From Galbula dea (lineage: Eukaryota; Chordata; Aves; Piciformes; Galbulidae), in contig VWZX01008271.1 of the NCBI GenBank assembly GCA_013399015.1, positions 1-64,000 of the forward strand: a stretch of DNA of 64,000 nucleotides. Reading direction: 5' to 3'. Positions 40,300 through 52,400 of this stretch are shown here, piece after piece. Position 1 is the first letter of the stretch. Each line of letters opens with the position of its first letter. The notes below the pieces were generated by a model. It was given only the letters and a program-made list of their open reading frames with translations, did not search any database and was not told the origin of the DNA. Made by a program: the position numbers and the translations under genes.

Positions 40300-43235
40300 A
40301 TCGTACAGACACTGTGCAACTACTTCACAATTGTCTTTGCTTTTGCCTTTGTCATTCTTCTGCACCAGTAGCTGTCTACCTGTGTTCTAGTTGCTGTGTT
40401 TTAAGAGTACTGCTCTTTCTGTTCTGTGGATACCTGAACTGTGCTTGGTCTTGTACATCTGAGAGTGGTGGCCTCTGGCCTTCATGCTCCTGTTGCAAAT
40501 GGTTCATCTGTCCAACTGGTATTCTTCTGACTGTTCCCATGACATATGCTTCACGACTCAGCACACCACCATGCTTGCAAAACAGTCTTACTTCTCCAGC
40601 CACTGCTGGATTGCTGTGCAGTTCCTGAGAGTTTGTAGCAGAGTTTTCTCGTTTTAAAAGATGTTGACTCCTTCGTACTTGCTTTGACTTTACCTCTAAG
40701 CTTTTTTTTACTGCTGAATATCCAGGTGATGATATGTGCACAAACTCCTGTTGAGAGTGGAGCTGCTTTATTCTAGTGTTGTAGAACTTTGGCTTGTCTT
40801 GTGAAGGTGGTATGTTGCATAGTACGACGTCTGCTTTTGTTTACACGGGATAATGCTAGTCAAAGGATGATAATACCTTTGCATTGCCCAGGTCTCAGAA
40901 CTTGAAGGAGTCATCTGCTGTGATTGCACACTTCCTGCCACTGAAAGGGAACAGACCTCTATTTTCTCCCAGATTGACAAATCACTCCTGCTCTGTTTCT
41001 GAACTTGCAGTTTGTGGTGTGTGCATATATCATGTCTTAGGACTGACAATCTGACCTGTTACTTTGCTCTTCTCTGTTCTTTTATGTGCAGTGCTGTTCA
41101 TCTCAAGATGCCACCCCTTAATTCTACTAGAACATCACGGAAGTCCCATCTCCCTCCTCCTCTGAGGGAGGACCTCATCTCTTGGCTAGTAGGGAGAGAT
41201 GCAAGAGGTACATCTTACCCCTTGCAATCTGCCTAGTTATGCAGTGCAAATCATTTTTCAGCACCTCTAATAAGTCTTAATTTTCACCATTTTCCCAGGA
41301 TGCCTTTAGCCTTTAGCAAGGCATGTTAAATTGTTGACAGAAGCTGAAGTCTTCATCTTCTGTTCTGAAGAACTGCTGATTTGGCAATGTAGAAAGTATG
41401 TGCTGTTTGGAATTTCTACTGACCACAGTAAGGAAGGCAATTTCAGTCTCTGTGTAACACCTTCTGTATTGTCAGGGCTGCTATCATGTATGCTGAGCTA
41501 CAGGCACTGTGCTAAGGCTGCCATCGTTGACCCCTCCAGCACAACGGTGCAGCTCTGGCTAGTTCATGGAGGAGCTTTTCATTAGTGTTAATCATAAAGT
41601 AATATGCTAGGATTACTGCTTTGCTCATTTCTTTTCTTACCCAGAAAAATATCTGGTCTCAGTGACTGTCCTCACTGTTCACTGGCATATGATAGCTGCC
41701 TTGAGCACCTTCAGGATCTGCTAAGCTATATGAAAGATATAGAGGTATAACTGATTATTACTTGAGTTTTGTTTCCTGGGTCTGAGCATTTCCCGGATGA
41801 CAGCTGGAGTCTTTCAGATGTCATCAGATATTTGATGTTTGATGAATAGACAGCCCCACCCTTCCTTAGTCTTCTGCTCCAAGTAGTTATTAAATATTTG
41901 ATGTAACTTAATATAATGTTCCTGGATTGTCCCTACCTCAGCTCTGTTTCTCCTACAAGAGTGCCCTTGCTGAAGCTTTGACATTTGATTCAGTTTACAC
42001 TTCACCTCTAGACCCTGACTAGTGTTTGCAGCAGATTGAAGACAACAGTACTTATGACCTCTCTGTCAAATACTCTGAGGAACTTATCACCTTCTTCATT
42101 ATGATGGGACTTCTCAATGCCACAGGAAGTAGTAATTTTGCTTTAGGGTACATGGATATTTGCATCCTTGACAGATACTAAACTGGAATTATTCATATTA
42201 AACAGGAATTTATATTCAGTGTTTTGGTCCGTGGTTTAGTCTCATGAAGGCTTTCTGTTATACAGGGCTTCCTCCTTGAAAGTAGGCTGCTGTTCCAGTA
42301 GGAGTGATTGCATTACAGTCAGGTCAGCTACTTTTTCAATAACTACGTTGTGGTTAACACAATCAAATGTTTCATGAAGCTTGGGGCTGCATAGAGGAAA
42401 CATGGAAGACTTACTGCTTGAGCTTATATATCCAGCACCTTGGGGGCATAATTTTGCTGTCATCTCTCAAAACTGCTCTCAGACCTTTGCTTATCCTGCA
42501 TTTCTTCCACAATACAGAGTGTGTTTCTCATGTCTACTTCCACAGACTTTGAATGGTAATAACTACTCTTTCAGCAGCATTGTATGTGTCCTAGTGGCCA
42601 CACATTTGTGTAGCAGTCACAGATTTCTTTTATGACGTATTAACAGCATTTTGCCACAATTCTTCAGTCCAATGGTGTTAATTAGCAGTGCTGCAGGAGA
42701 TTACTTTTCATGAACCATGTGTTCAAATTTTGGACACCATACTCAGTAGTTGCATCTTTATTTGCTTCTTACTTTCATATCCGTGTGGGCAACCTCCTGA
42801 GAAGACCTCAAAAGTGTTTTAAAGAAGGGAAGGGAGATCACAACACGATTCTATGTTGCTGTATGTCAGCCTGTGGTGGACCAGGGATCTGTCTGGATGG
42901 TTCCCTAACCACCTGCCCCTATGTGCATTCTTGACTCCTTGTGCTACGATCCCTTGAATTGCTTTTGTTTGGTACAAGTTGCTGGCTAAAAACCAGCTTG
43001 AGCAAGGGTGTTGAAGGAGAAGGGGTTTTTTTTAATTTTGGTTTATTTGGTTCCTCTAGCCTTGTTTTATCTGAAAAACACACTTTCAACTCCAGGCAAC
43101 ATTTATGGCACCCTGCTCTTTCACAGTGTCAAGAATTATCCAGTGGTACTCTCCTTGCCACTCAATACCCTTCACAGTATGTTCATGTATTGCCCACTTG
43201 TTCTGAAAGCTGACACCATCCTACAGAAGAACTGA
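40300..43235 (-). pseudogene. Weakly gene-like, frame-broken region of unknown origin
   Basis: On the minus strand a series of short open pieces in changing frames have polar, Ser/Gln/Lys/Glu-rich content that looks more protein-like than the plus-strand alternatives. In transcription order they are about 42550-42470 (containing VEVDMRNTLCIVEEMQ), 42463-42242 (HETFDCVNHNVVIEKV), 42145-42010 (FLRVFDREVISTVVFNLLQ), 42005-41814 (IQEHYIKLHQIFNNYLEQKT), 41049-40768 (93 codons) and 40741-40376 (121 codons). Stops and frame changes separate them, so any gene would be dead. The order without visible introns could fit an old retrocopy, but I see no poly(A) tail and could not name a parent protein. The VNHN piece recalls LINE RT motif A, so part could be a second decayed LINE. 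Chance cannot be excluded. Confidence 0.2.
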
Positions 43236-43246
43236 AAAGCCAATGC

Positions 43247-44250
43247 TCATTTTTACTTTGCATTCAAACTTGCTGAGGGCATACCTCATCCCTTCATCTA
43301 GATCATTGATAAAGATGTTGAAGAAGACTAGACCCAGTACTGAACCCTGGAGAACACTCTCCACTAGTGATTACAACCCTCTGAGTTCCATCATTCAGCC
43401 AGTTCTCAATCCGCCTCACTGTCTGCCCATCTAACCCACACTTCCTAAGCTTACCTATGAGAATGTTATGGAAGACAGTGTCAAAAGCCTTGATGAAGGG
43501 GAGTCAGCCAACATCCACTGTTCTCCCCTCATCTACCTAACTAGTCACATCATCATAGAAGGCTATCAGATTGGTCAAGCATTGATGAATTCATGCTGAC
43601 TACTCCTGGTAATCCTCTTTTTCTCCACATGCTTAGAGATGACTTCCAGAATGAGCTGTTCCATCACCTTTCTAGGAGGTGAGGCTGACTGACCCATAAT
43701 TTCCTGGGTCCTCCTTTTTAACTTTTTTCAAGCCGGGAGTGACATTGGATTTCTTCAGTCCTCAGGCATCTCTCCTGCTCTCCATGACCTTTCAAAAATG
43801 ATGGAGAGTTGCTTAACAATAACATCAACCATCTCTTTCTGCACTTGTGGGTGCATCCCATTTGGGCCCCATGGTTGGTGTCCAGCTGCCTAGATGATTT
43901 CTAACCCAATCCTCCTGGACTAAGGCAGAGTCTTCCTTCCTTCAGCTTTTCTCTCTTACCTCCAGGGACTGGGATTCCTGAGGGCTGGTCTCAGCACTAA
44001 AGACTGAATCAAAGAAGGCATTCAGTAACTCTGGCTTCACTGTATCCTCCATCACCAGGGTACCTGCCTTATTCAGCAGTGGGCCCACGTTTTCCCTACT
44101 CTTCCCTTTCTCACTTCTCTTGAAGAAGCCATTCTTGTTGTCTTTCACATCCTTTGTGAAAGATTTAATTCCAAGAGTGCCTTAGCTTTCCTCATTGTAT
44201 CCCTACATTGTCTGGCAATATTCCATCTCATCTAAGTCTCTTCCAGTGAC
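43247..44250 (-). mobile_element. CR1 LINE internal fragment: linker and RT N-half, minus strand
   Basis: Minus-strand frames give CR1 ORF2 pieces in order. At 44148-43942 an uninterrupted 68-codon frame reads NGFFKR, then ENVGPLLNKAG, then LLNAFFDSVF, the linker between endonuclease and RT. Near 43760-43690, SNVTPGLKKVKKEDPGNY is the first RT block. Near 43495-43450, KAFDTVFHNILIGKL is motif A with its catalytic Asp. Near 43345-43285, SVLG followed by NIFINDLDEG is motif B and beyond. The match stops just before the motif C 'FADD', so the catalytic Asp pair and the whole 3' end are missing. Stops and small indels show an inactive copy. Loss of the 3' end is unusual for CR1. Confidence 0.92.
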
Positions 44251-44734
44251 ATACAGTGCTTTTCAAGTCTGGAATTAACATATATATCTTTAAATTAAAT
44301 TCTTTGGTCATGAGTAGCAAAGCTGAATAGTGGCTAATGTCTTTTATCTTACTTTGAGCATTTTTTTCTCAGCTCCACAAATTTTGAGCCCAGAAAGGAT
44401 AGAGTGCGTGTCTGGAGTTTAAAATCATATGATGATAGCTGTATTGGGCACCGATGATCTCTCTGAAAAGCTCTTTTAGGGCTTCCTGGGACAAATATTG
44501 TCGGCATCAGAAAGAAAACACTACAATGTGTTTATTCAGACAAGCATCTTCTGAGAATGTGTAACCTCATGCAATATGAAGGAGTTCATATTTCAAATTC
44601 CTGCCTGGTTTTCATAGATCTCAACCTTTCTGTTTCTGGAGGTTTGTAGAATTTAGAAGTTTGTTAAATGTCTTGTGTTTCTGTTGTGTGAATGTGCACT
44701 CCTGAAATGACCTTTAGACAATATGCTTGTGTAC

Positions 44735-44765
44735 TTTTTTTTTTTTTTTTTTTTTTTTTTCTTTN
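44735..44765. repeat. Poly(T) run of 26 with adjacent unresolved base
   Basis: Twenty-six T at 44735-44760 are followed by CTTT and an N at 44765, the only ambiguous base in the window. The run length and the N both suggest that sequencing or assembly was unreliable here. On the minus strand this would be a poly(A), but the sequence upstream of it on that strand lacks an AATAAA at the right distance, so a retrocopy tail is not supported. Confidence 0.85.
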
Positions 44766-47700
44766 AGGCTGAACTTTGTGATTTCAGGGCTAGAAGCAAA
44801 ATCACAGTAGGAAGATAGCACCAGGGATGGAGTTTTTCTTGTTATATCTAATTTCTGCCCCATTATTTCTTGAAGGACTGATGCTGGTAGATGCTTATTT
44901 GTCTTTACTCTCTTAAATAAAAATAATCTTGAAGACTCCTGGAGTCATTTAAAAAATAGTAGAGGAACACTGGAAACTAAATCTCTAAGTAGAGTTAGGA
45001 AGTCCTAAGCCTGGGTTTCCGGAGTGTGGTTTGTCTCTGTGTTTCTTAAAAAAGATCCTTTTTCAAGACTGAATATGGAGAATAGTTGCAATTTCATCCA
45101 TTTACTTTCTTTGTAAAAACTGGTATGTAGAAGAATGAACTTGCCTGTTAAAGACTTAGAAATGCTTCTACCAGTTTAGCTGTTTGGGTGACGGAGTCCA
45201 GTTTTCCCCTTGCTCACAGATGGGTTTTCCATTGCTTAAACTGCGCACTGCAGTTTCTGTGTCCTCCAGTTCTCCGGGGCTTCTTCTACTTTGAAATGAA
45301 ACTGGACTTCAGGGAGCAGGGAGTTGCTGAGAAGTGTGATTCTTTTCTGTGAGAGGAGGCAAAAAAACATGGGAACCAGTAATGTAGGAGCAGCATTGCT
45401 ACTCTGGGGCCTGGGGAACAAGGTGATGGCTATTTCCTATTCTACTTTCATCGTGGTAATACCTGTAACTGAGGCCATTCAGATAACAGTTTTTACCCTA
45501 GAAGTCCTAATGGGTAAATACAAAGAGTATAGATTTATTAAAATTTATGGTAGTGACAGAGCAGCAATAATAATTTTTTGGGTGTTCTGCAACTTTTAAA
45601 AGGTGATTTCTTTCATTGTCATCATGACCTTGTCTGTTTAACTTAAAATAATTTGATACAACTTAGAACATCTTGTAGCTACCATATCTGAGGTGGTAGT
45701 AGATTACTTAAAGAGTGTTTCTTGAGTTCTCATTCAAGGTAGAATGAGTAACACCCAGACACTGCACAGTATGAGTCTGAGCATATTTATACTTCTCTAC
45801 ATTTAAACCATAGAGCTTTAAGGTCAAACTGGTCTCTGAAACACATTTGACTGATTGTATTAAAATCAACTCTGTCTACGTCAGACATTTTAATTATGCT
45901 TATACAGATACTTTTGTCTAGAGAGATAAAATATTAAACACATAATGAATAATGCAGATGTCTCACAGTACTGTGATCTTTATGTGAATAAGGAAGTCAT
46001 AAATTGCCTGGGTATTGAACTGGCACAACACTTGCTATTATTTCTGCAGTGACAGCTTATGCAGTGACAAGTTGCATGATGTGATGTTTAAAGTTGTATG
46101 GTTTTTAGAGAAGAAATGGTACTTTTCCACCTCTTCTCACTGCAGGAACAGAACTGTGCCTTTATTTGCTCCCTGGCAACTAATGCAGTTTTGTGGAAAG
46201 CCAAGGTTTAATGTAGCTCTGTGCAGCATTATGCAGAGAAGTCAATAGATGGAAATATCCATGTAAAATTGCATCTTGAACCATAGAAGGAAAACTGAAG
46301 ATGCCTTAGGTAAAGAGCTGTTCATTAATGACTTGTGGCTTCTGAAGTCTTTCTCTGTGGATGCATTTTTCATCTCTCTTGCCACTCAATGGCACTATCT
46401 CAGCTGACTTTGTTATTTTTTCTGCTGAGCTTCAGCTACTATGACCGTTCTCTCCTTCCTTTCACTAGCATAACCTGGCCTGCTGGCTGTGGTCAGACCA
46501 CTGGAGAAAGGTTTTTTTCCCCCCCTCAATTCTTTTTCCTATGGATGTATTTTTCTTTTATTTTTAGGTAAAAATAGACACTTCCAATATTTTTCTGAAA
46601 ATGTCTCTGTTGCTGAAGTTCAGTTACAGAGACCCTATGCCTTTTAATCTTCAAGATTAAGATGGACTTTCCTTCTGATTTGCCTTGCTGAAGATTGGGC
46701 CCTAGTACTGAGCATTTCTTCTTTAAAGAAAAAACTTTAAAAGGGGAGAATTTCACTTTTAAAATTAATCACCATGGAAACCTTTACAGTGCATTTCCAA
46801 ACATAGAAAGTTGCCTTCAAGATGCATGCTCATCTAAGAGAAAGGTGAGTTTTTTACAGTTTCTAACAATTTTTCCAGAGAATATGTGGTTTTAAAAGAA
46901 TTAGTTAAAGGGACTTTTAGATGCAGAAAGGAAAAGTTATATGATGCTGCTGATGTGTGGTTTTTTAAGGATGCTACATGCTAAATAATCTCATCATAAT
47001 GTTGGCTTAAAATAGGCTTGGAGAACTACATAGAGCCTGGTGGTAATACTTGTGAGAAGATATCACTAGATATCATCTAGGTGAATTTATAATTAACTAT
47101 TTGCCAATGTTTCCCTCATACCTAAAGCATTATTTTTTTTCCTTTTCCTAGTTCTGGCTGCCTTTTCATGCATATTCAGAATCTTACTGGGAAATATTTT
47201 TTTTATAAATCAAAAAATAAAGTGAGGCAACAAGATAGAGGGGAGAGAAAAGAAGTCACTCATGCACTGAAAAAAGAAAATCCCTCACACATTAGAATTC
47301 AGTGAAGTGCAGTTTTAGGATTGATCTTTATATTTCTCTGATTTCTCCAAATAGCTGGATTATTTTATGTCCTATTATCTGTGTGTGTTAGATCCAAGGA
47401 ACATGGATTTGTTTTCCCACTGGAAATTCCATAGGGAAAATGATGTACACCAGATGAAATCTTGACATTTTCCTGGAAATGGGAACTCCGATATTTCATT
47501 CTGAAATTGCCAAAATAAGAGCATTTTAGAAAGAAACTTTCTATGATTAAAGGGGGTGTTAGACTGGGAGAAATATCTTACAGACAGAGAACCTCAGTCT
47601 TTGTGCAGATTTGAGAGGGTAGGAGGGAGATTGATGGACTGGCAAGAGACAGTCACTTTTAATCACATTGCAAAAATACCATGGAAAACGTTCTGATAAA

Positions 47701-48040
47701 AAAATTCCAGTTGTCTCTACCAAGGTTGAATATAATGATTCAGGGTGAGGGGCAGTGTTCTCACACTGCTTGTAGAGGCAGGAGGGCAGGCCAGCAGATG
47801 ACTTTCCTTTTCTCCTTTAATGCCATCTGTGATCATAATTACGAGTCTTGAGCTGCCCACGGGTGGCTGTCTGAGCTGCACTGCTGATGTCTGAAGCAGT
47901 CATGACGGCTTTCAGCCATGAGCTTACTGCTCACATACAGCTGTATGGCCACAGTTCATTTGTATTTCACTGGTCTTGCCCCCAGCTTGGAGAAAGCAAG
48001 CCAGTTCTCCTGGAGTTACTGCTGAGTGATGTTTTTAAAG

Positions 48041-48078
48041 GTGTGTGTATGTATATGTGTGTATATATATATACACAC
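48041..48078. repeat. TG/TA dinucleotide microsatellite
   Basis: GTGTGTGTATGTATATGTG is followed by GTATATATATATACACAC, an imperfect TG then TA repeat ending in AC. It is likely length-polymorphic. Confidence 0.85.
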
Positions 48079-48335
48079 TTTTTCCAGAGGTATTTCTCTG
48101 TGCAGTGAATATCTGGAAGTAACAGATTATACAGCTTCTCTAAGCCTGAAAAGTTTTGGAGAGACTTTTTAAAATTTATTTTATTAATGTAACAAGTCAT
48201 TTAAAGGTGACAGCCTTAAGTCCAATACCTCAACAGTTCAATTAAAAGTACATGCAGTTAAAAATAAGTTCTATTACTGAATTATTCATGTTATGTAATA
48301 CTTTTAGAAAAGTTTAACTTTTGGAGTGAAGTTAG

Positions 48336-48365
48336 CAGTAAAGTTAGTAACAGTAAAGTTAGTAA
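48336..48365. repeat. Perfect tandem duplication, 15 bases x 2
   Basis: CAGTAAAGTTAGTAA occurs twice without spacer. It is preceded by a related GTTAG and followed by AGTG. It is consistent with recent slippage. Confidence 0.8.
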
Positions 48366-49288
48366 AGTGTCTTTGTTTGAGATGTTTCTGGCAGCATACA
48401 GTGATATTTTTATTTCCTATGAAACATGGGTGAGTAAGACATTACCTTCTGTGCTTTTATAATGGAAGATAGGGTCAGTGTGATCTGAAGGGCTGGGATT
48501 TTCCCTGTCTATAGGGTCCTGTCAAGAACTTATTTTAAATTACAAATCCAATTGAAAGCTTGACAAGCAGATGTTTGGTCAGCAAGCAGCTCAGCAAGCA
48601 ATGCATTTACAAATACCACTGAGGAATGGAATTGTGTCTGCAATAAAGCTGATAGCAAATCATGCCAAGTCATGGCAAGCTGAACAAGATTCAAAAAAAC
48701 CCAACTGTTATGAGCTACTGTGACCAAGTTTCTGAACATTCGGCTGAAGGATTGACCTGATGCAGGTTGTTAGATGTTTTCCTTCCCCAACACTTGTGAT
48801 ATATGAGATTATAGCTAGGTCAAAATATTTATTTTATCATCCATCAGCATGTAACAAACCTAATACATAGTCTTTTTATTGAGAACATTGAATTTGGGAT
48901 TTGCAGCTATCAAAGATGCACCTTTATTGTCATGTTTTTACAGATGATATGTGTTCATCTCTATAGAAAGGGTGAACAATAAACTTTACATATCATAAAA
49001 ACTGTAGTTTTAAAACTATGGAGAAGGGATGAACTGTGGCACAGTGCAATAAGAGAGAGAGAGAAAAGAACTGTTTCATACAGTTATAGTCTTTTGCACT
49101 TGTATAAATCAGAAAGAAAGCAGTCAGGGTATTATCACTTTGCATGAATTAAAGACGTTTATGGTCTTTGTATTTACTGAATGTGAATTTAGTCAGGGAA
49201 AATAATCACTGAATTCTTAATTGTCGATATTCATAGAGATTGGATTAAAGTAACTTTGAGATTTTTGAAAATAACATTTAAAAGGTTT

Positions 49289-49400
49289 TCATAGAAATAC
49301 AGAATCACTGAATTTTTTGGGTTGGAAGGGACCTTAAAGATCATGTAGTTCCAACACCCCTGCTATGGACAGGGACAGCTTCCACTAGACCAGGTTCCTA
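49289..49400 (-). mobile_element. CR1 LINE 3' end, minus strand, about 110 bases
   Basis: The plus strand starts with TCATAGAAATACAGAATCAC, the complement of a CR1 octamer tail. It continues with GGGTTGGAAGGGACCTTAAA, GATCATGTAGTTCCAACACC, then TATGGACAGGGACAGCTTCC and ACTAGACCAGGTT. Only the 3' UTR region is present, a heavily 5'-truncated insertion. The words are close to consensus, so it is younger than the relic at 31.5 kb. Confidence 0.93.
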
Positions 49401-52400
49401 TGCCAGTAGTCATAAAGTGAAGGCTGTGCCCAATTTTCAACAGAGACATCATGAACTTTATCAGGAACTGAGATTAAATACTCTGACAGATTATATTCTT
49501 AACTAACATTTGTTTTCTCACAAAACTTCATCCACTGTAATTCTGACTTATCTACTTCTTTCACTCTTAGGCACATAATGCACTTTATTGATTGAGGCAC
49601 TAAAATCATCTTTGGAAATCTATTTCCAGATCACTGTTTGTGCAATTTTAATTTTAACTACTGTGATCCAGCAATAGGCTTTTGTAAGCAGACTGATATT
49701 GCTTTGTAAATGAAAAAGATATTTCTGGCTGGTGGTTAACTCCTCATAGAAATTTAACATCATTTCTAAACCCAACCAAAAGGATCTAGGTTTCTGTTCA
49801 TGAAGGGTTAGAAGGAAGAAGAGAGTCCAGTGGCACCCCTGACTTTGGGTGTTATTTTGATTCTTGGGCATATATCCAATATGAAAATGTACACATTGCT
49901 CTTTCTTTCAGGGAGTATATAAGACAGCTTTATGTATTTATGTCCAACCAGGCATACACTCAGGGAAGGAATCAGGTAGGTGGGTTGTCTCATGGGTTTT
50001 ATATTGTGGGGGTTTGATGATTTTTTTTAACAGAAGGTTTTTACATTTGGAAAGCTCTGATGTTGTTTTCTGTTTGGGTTTTTCCACTGATCACGCAGCC
50101 TATCAGTACTTTTAGGTTTGAGTGTCCTACTACTGAACTTTACTGTTCTCTTGGTTTCTCAATGCACTACTGCTCCTGTATCTGAGTTTTCTCTTTGTAA
50201 ATGGTATACCATCATTAGGGCAGAGTACACAACCATCCAGTCCCTGTTAATGATATGTTAAGCTCTTCTCAAAATCCTTACTAAAAAGTTTCAGGATTTT
50301 GTAGGCAGTTTTGATGATGAAATTTCAGTTTAGGAATGGTTCAATGGTTCATAAAGATTGCATTCTACACATCTGTTGAACTGCATGTTCTTGACTCTGG
50401 GTGAAATAGCATCTGTGAAGAGAAACAGCCTCTCTTCCTTAACTCTCTGTTTGTTCTGAATCCTCAAAACTCCTGTGATATTCACAACAAATTCAGCACT
50501 GTTCTCAGACTGGAATGTTCCCACAGATACAACTTTCAAAATATTTGCAATACTGACAAATACAACTTACAAATATTTGCAAAATTTGTTACATATATAT
50601 TCTGATTTTTTCTTTTTACTTTTTGTTCATGGTTTTGAAGGTGAAAGAAGAATAATGGAACACTGAGTGTCAGAGGTATGAGTGAAGAAATGAAAAGTTT
50701 TTATGAATGAGTGAATGTCCTTTCACTGAGAAGATGTCAGTCATGGGAGCTAAATTTAAACACATTTCTTTTTACAGGTTCTTTTTATGATCAATCTGTT
50801 TTGGCTGGATTCAGAGAATTTGTGTCTTTCCTGCACATCTTCTTAACATTCAGAAAACACCCAACTACCATTCAGTATTTTATGTAGGACAGAAAACATG
50901 GATTAAAGTCTATCTTGCATATTTTACATGTTTTTCCAAATTCCTAATGTATCAGAGAATTATTTACACATGAAAGAACAATGGGCCTTACCATTGTGCA
51001 AGGCTGTTAGTCAGTAAATGAGTTAGTGTGGACTGCCTTTTAAAAAACCAAATCTGTGTATTATAAACACCCCATCCTACAAAGTAGTTACTGCATTTTT
51101 ATAGCCTTACGCTGTTACTTATGATTCTTCTACAAAGAGCTCAAGAAATTAAAATGGTATCAACCAGTAAAGCGCCTCTTTCCATTATTATGTACTAATC
51201 TACCAAATTCAGACAATCATTATGTGATTACTGTTGTCTTTTAAAGCTTATTGGTCTTCTACCAGATATACAACCTAGTTCAGAAGTGAAATAAGCAAGA
51301 TCTGTGCTTTATTCAATCCAGATCAGCATAAATGGAGGACAATCAGTGGGATCCCTATGAGGAAGGGATGTACAAACATGTCAGGATTATGTATTTTCAA
51401 TAGCATCTTGTTATTGTTACTCGTCTGGAGTCTCTCCAGAAAGATGAGATGACAGATGAACACAAATTTTCACTGACATCCGCTGCGCACTACAGCTGTT
51501 ATCCCCTCTGGGGATCACCATCACTTTACGACCGTTTAGAAAGCTTGGAACCATAGGCTTTATTACAACCAAAAATATTGCTTGCAAAGAGAGGGAATGT
51601 GCTGGAAATTAATGATGCACAAAAGAGACAAGGAGTAGACATGCCTCAAAATTTCTGATACAATCTGGCCTTTGTTAACATATCTTTTCCATAGAAGAGG
51701 CTGATGGTAGACTTAGGCGTTTCAGCAAGTGTGGCTGTGGAGGCTGGTGCTTCTTCTTTGCGGAGTGATGCTTATCCAGGCTCTGCTAGAGTGTACCACA
51801 GTATGTCTTGTTAATAAAATGGTTAATAAAACTATCTGTGGGCAGAGAGCATGTTGACATCAAGCCTGTAAAAGGCCCTATAACTGAGGCATAAACTGGA
51901 TGAACTCAGATGTGTACATTTTACCTGCTGCTTGAAGCTTCCCTGGAGACCATGGCCAGGGCTGGCCTGGCACTGGAGCAGTGAGAATATACTGATGGTA
52001 CCAGTCCCCTGAAAGAGGACACAAAAAGACAAAGTTAAATTATGCTTATTTGCTGTGCTGAAAATCGTTACCGTCTGTGCCATGGAGGCAGACACATTCA
52101 GATGTATCCTATGCTACCGGGGTTCTTTTTCCCCATGTGTGAAGTCTCCTGTTTTTTTTCATATCTCACAGATGATGTCTCAGATTGAATGCACTGTTCT
52201 GCTTTCTAGAGAATATCTGATTAAATGAGATTAAATGAGACTTGTGGTATTTGAAATGTAGCAGTTGACATTCAGTCAGCACATTAACAGGAAAAAAATT
52301 CTCTGTTTTTAAATCCAGCTACACTCAAAATATATCTACATGGCAAGTGCTTCACTTCTTTTTTAAGCCAGTAAAAAGCATCTGAGACTTGACTTGGTGC

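Larger units (their letters stand above)
44251..49288. other. Non-coding stretch
   Basis: No gene was recognised. It includes the long T run with the unresolved base near 44735-44765, the TG/TA repeat at 48041-48078 and the 15-base tandem duplication at 48336-48365. Frames such as 45324-45599 (plus) and 46526-46756 (minus) have no domain and no splice support. Confidence 0.5.

Noticed and set aside
44735..44760. Poly(A) tail of a minus-strand processed pseudogene
   Set aside because: There is no AATAAA-type signal just upstream on the minus strand and no coding-like sequence adjoining it, so it is treated as a plain homopolymer.
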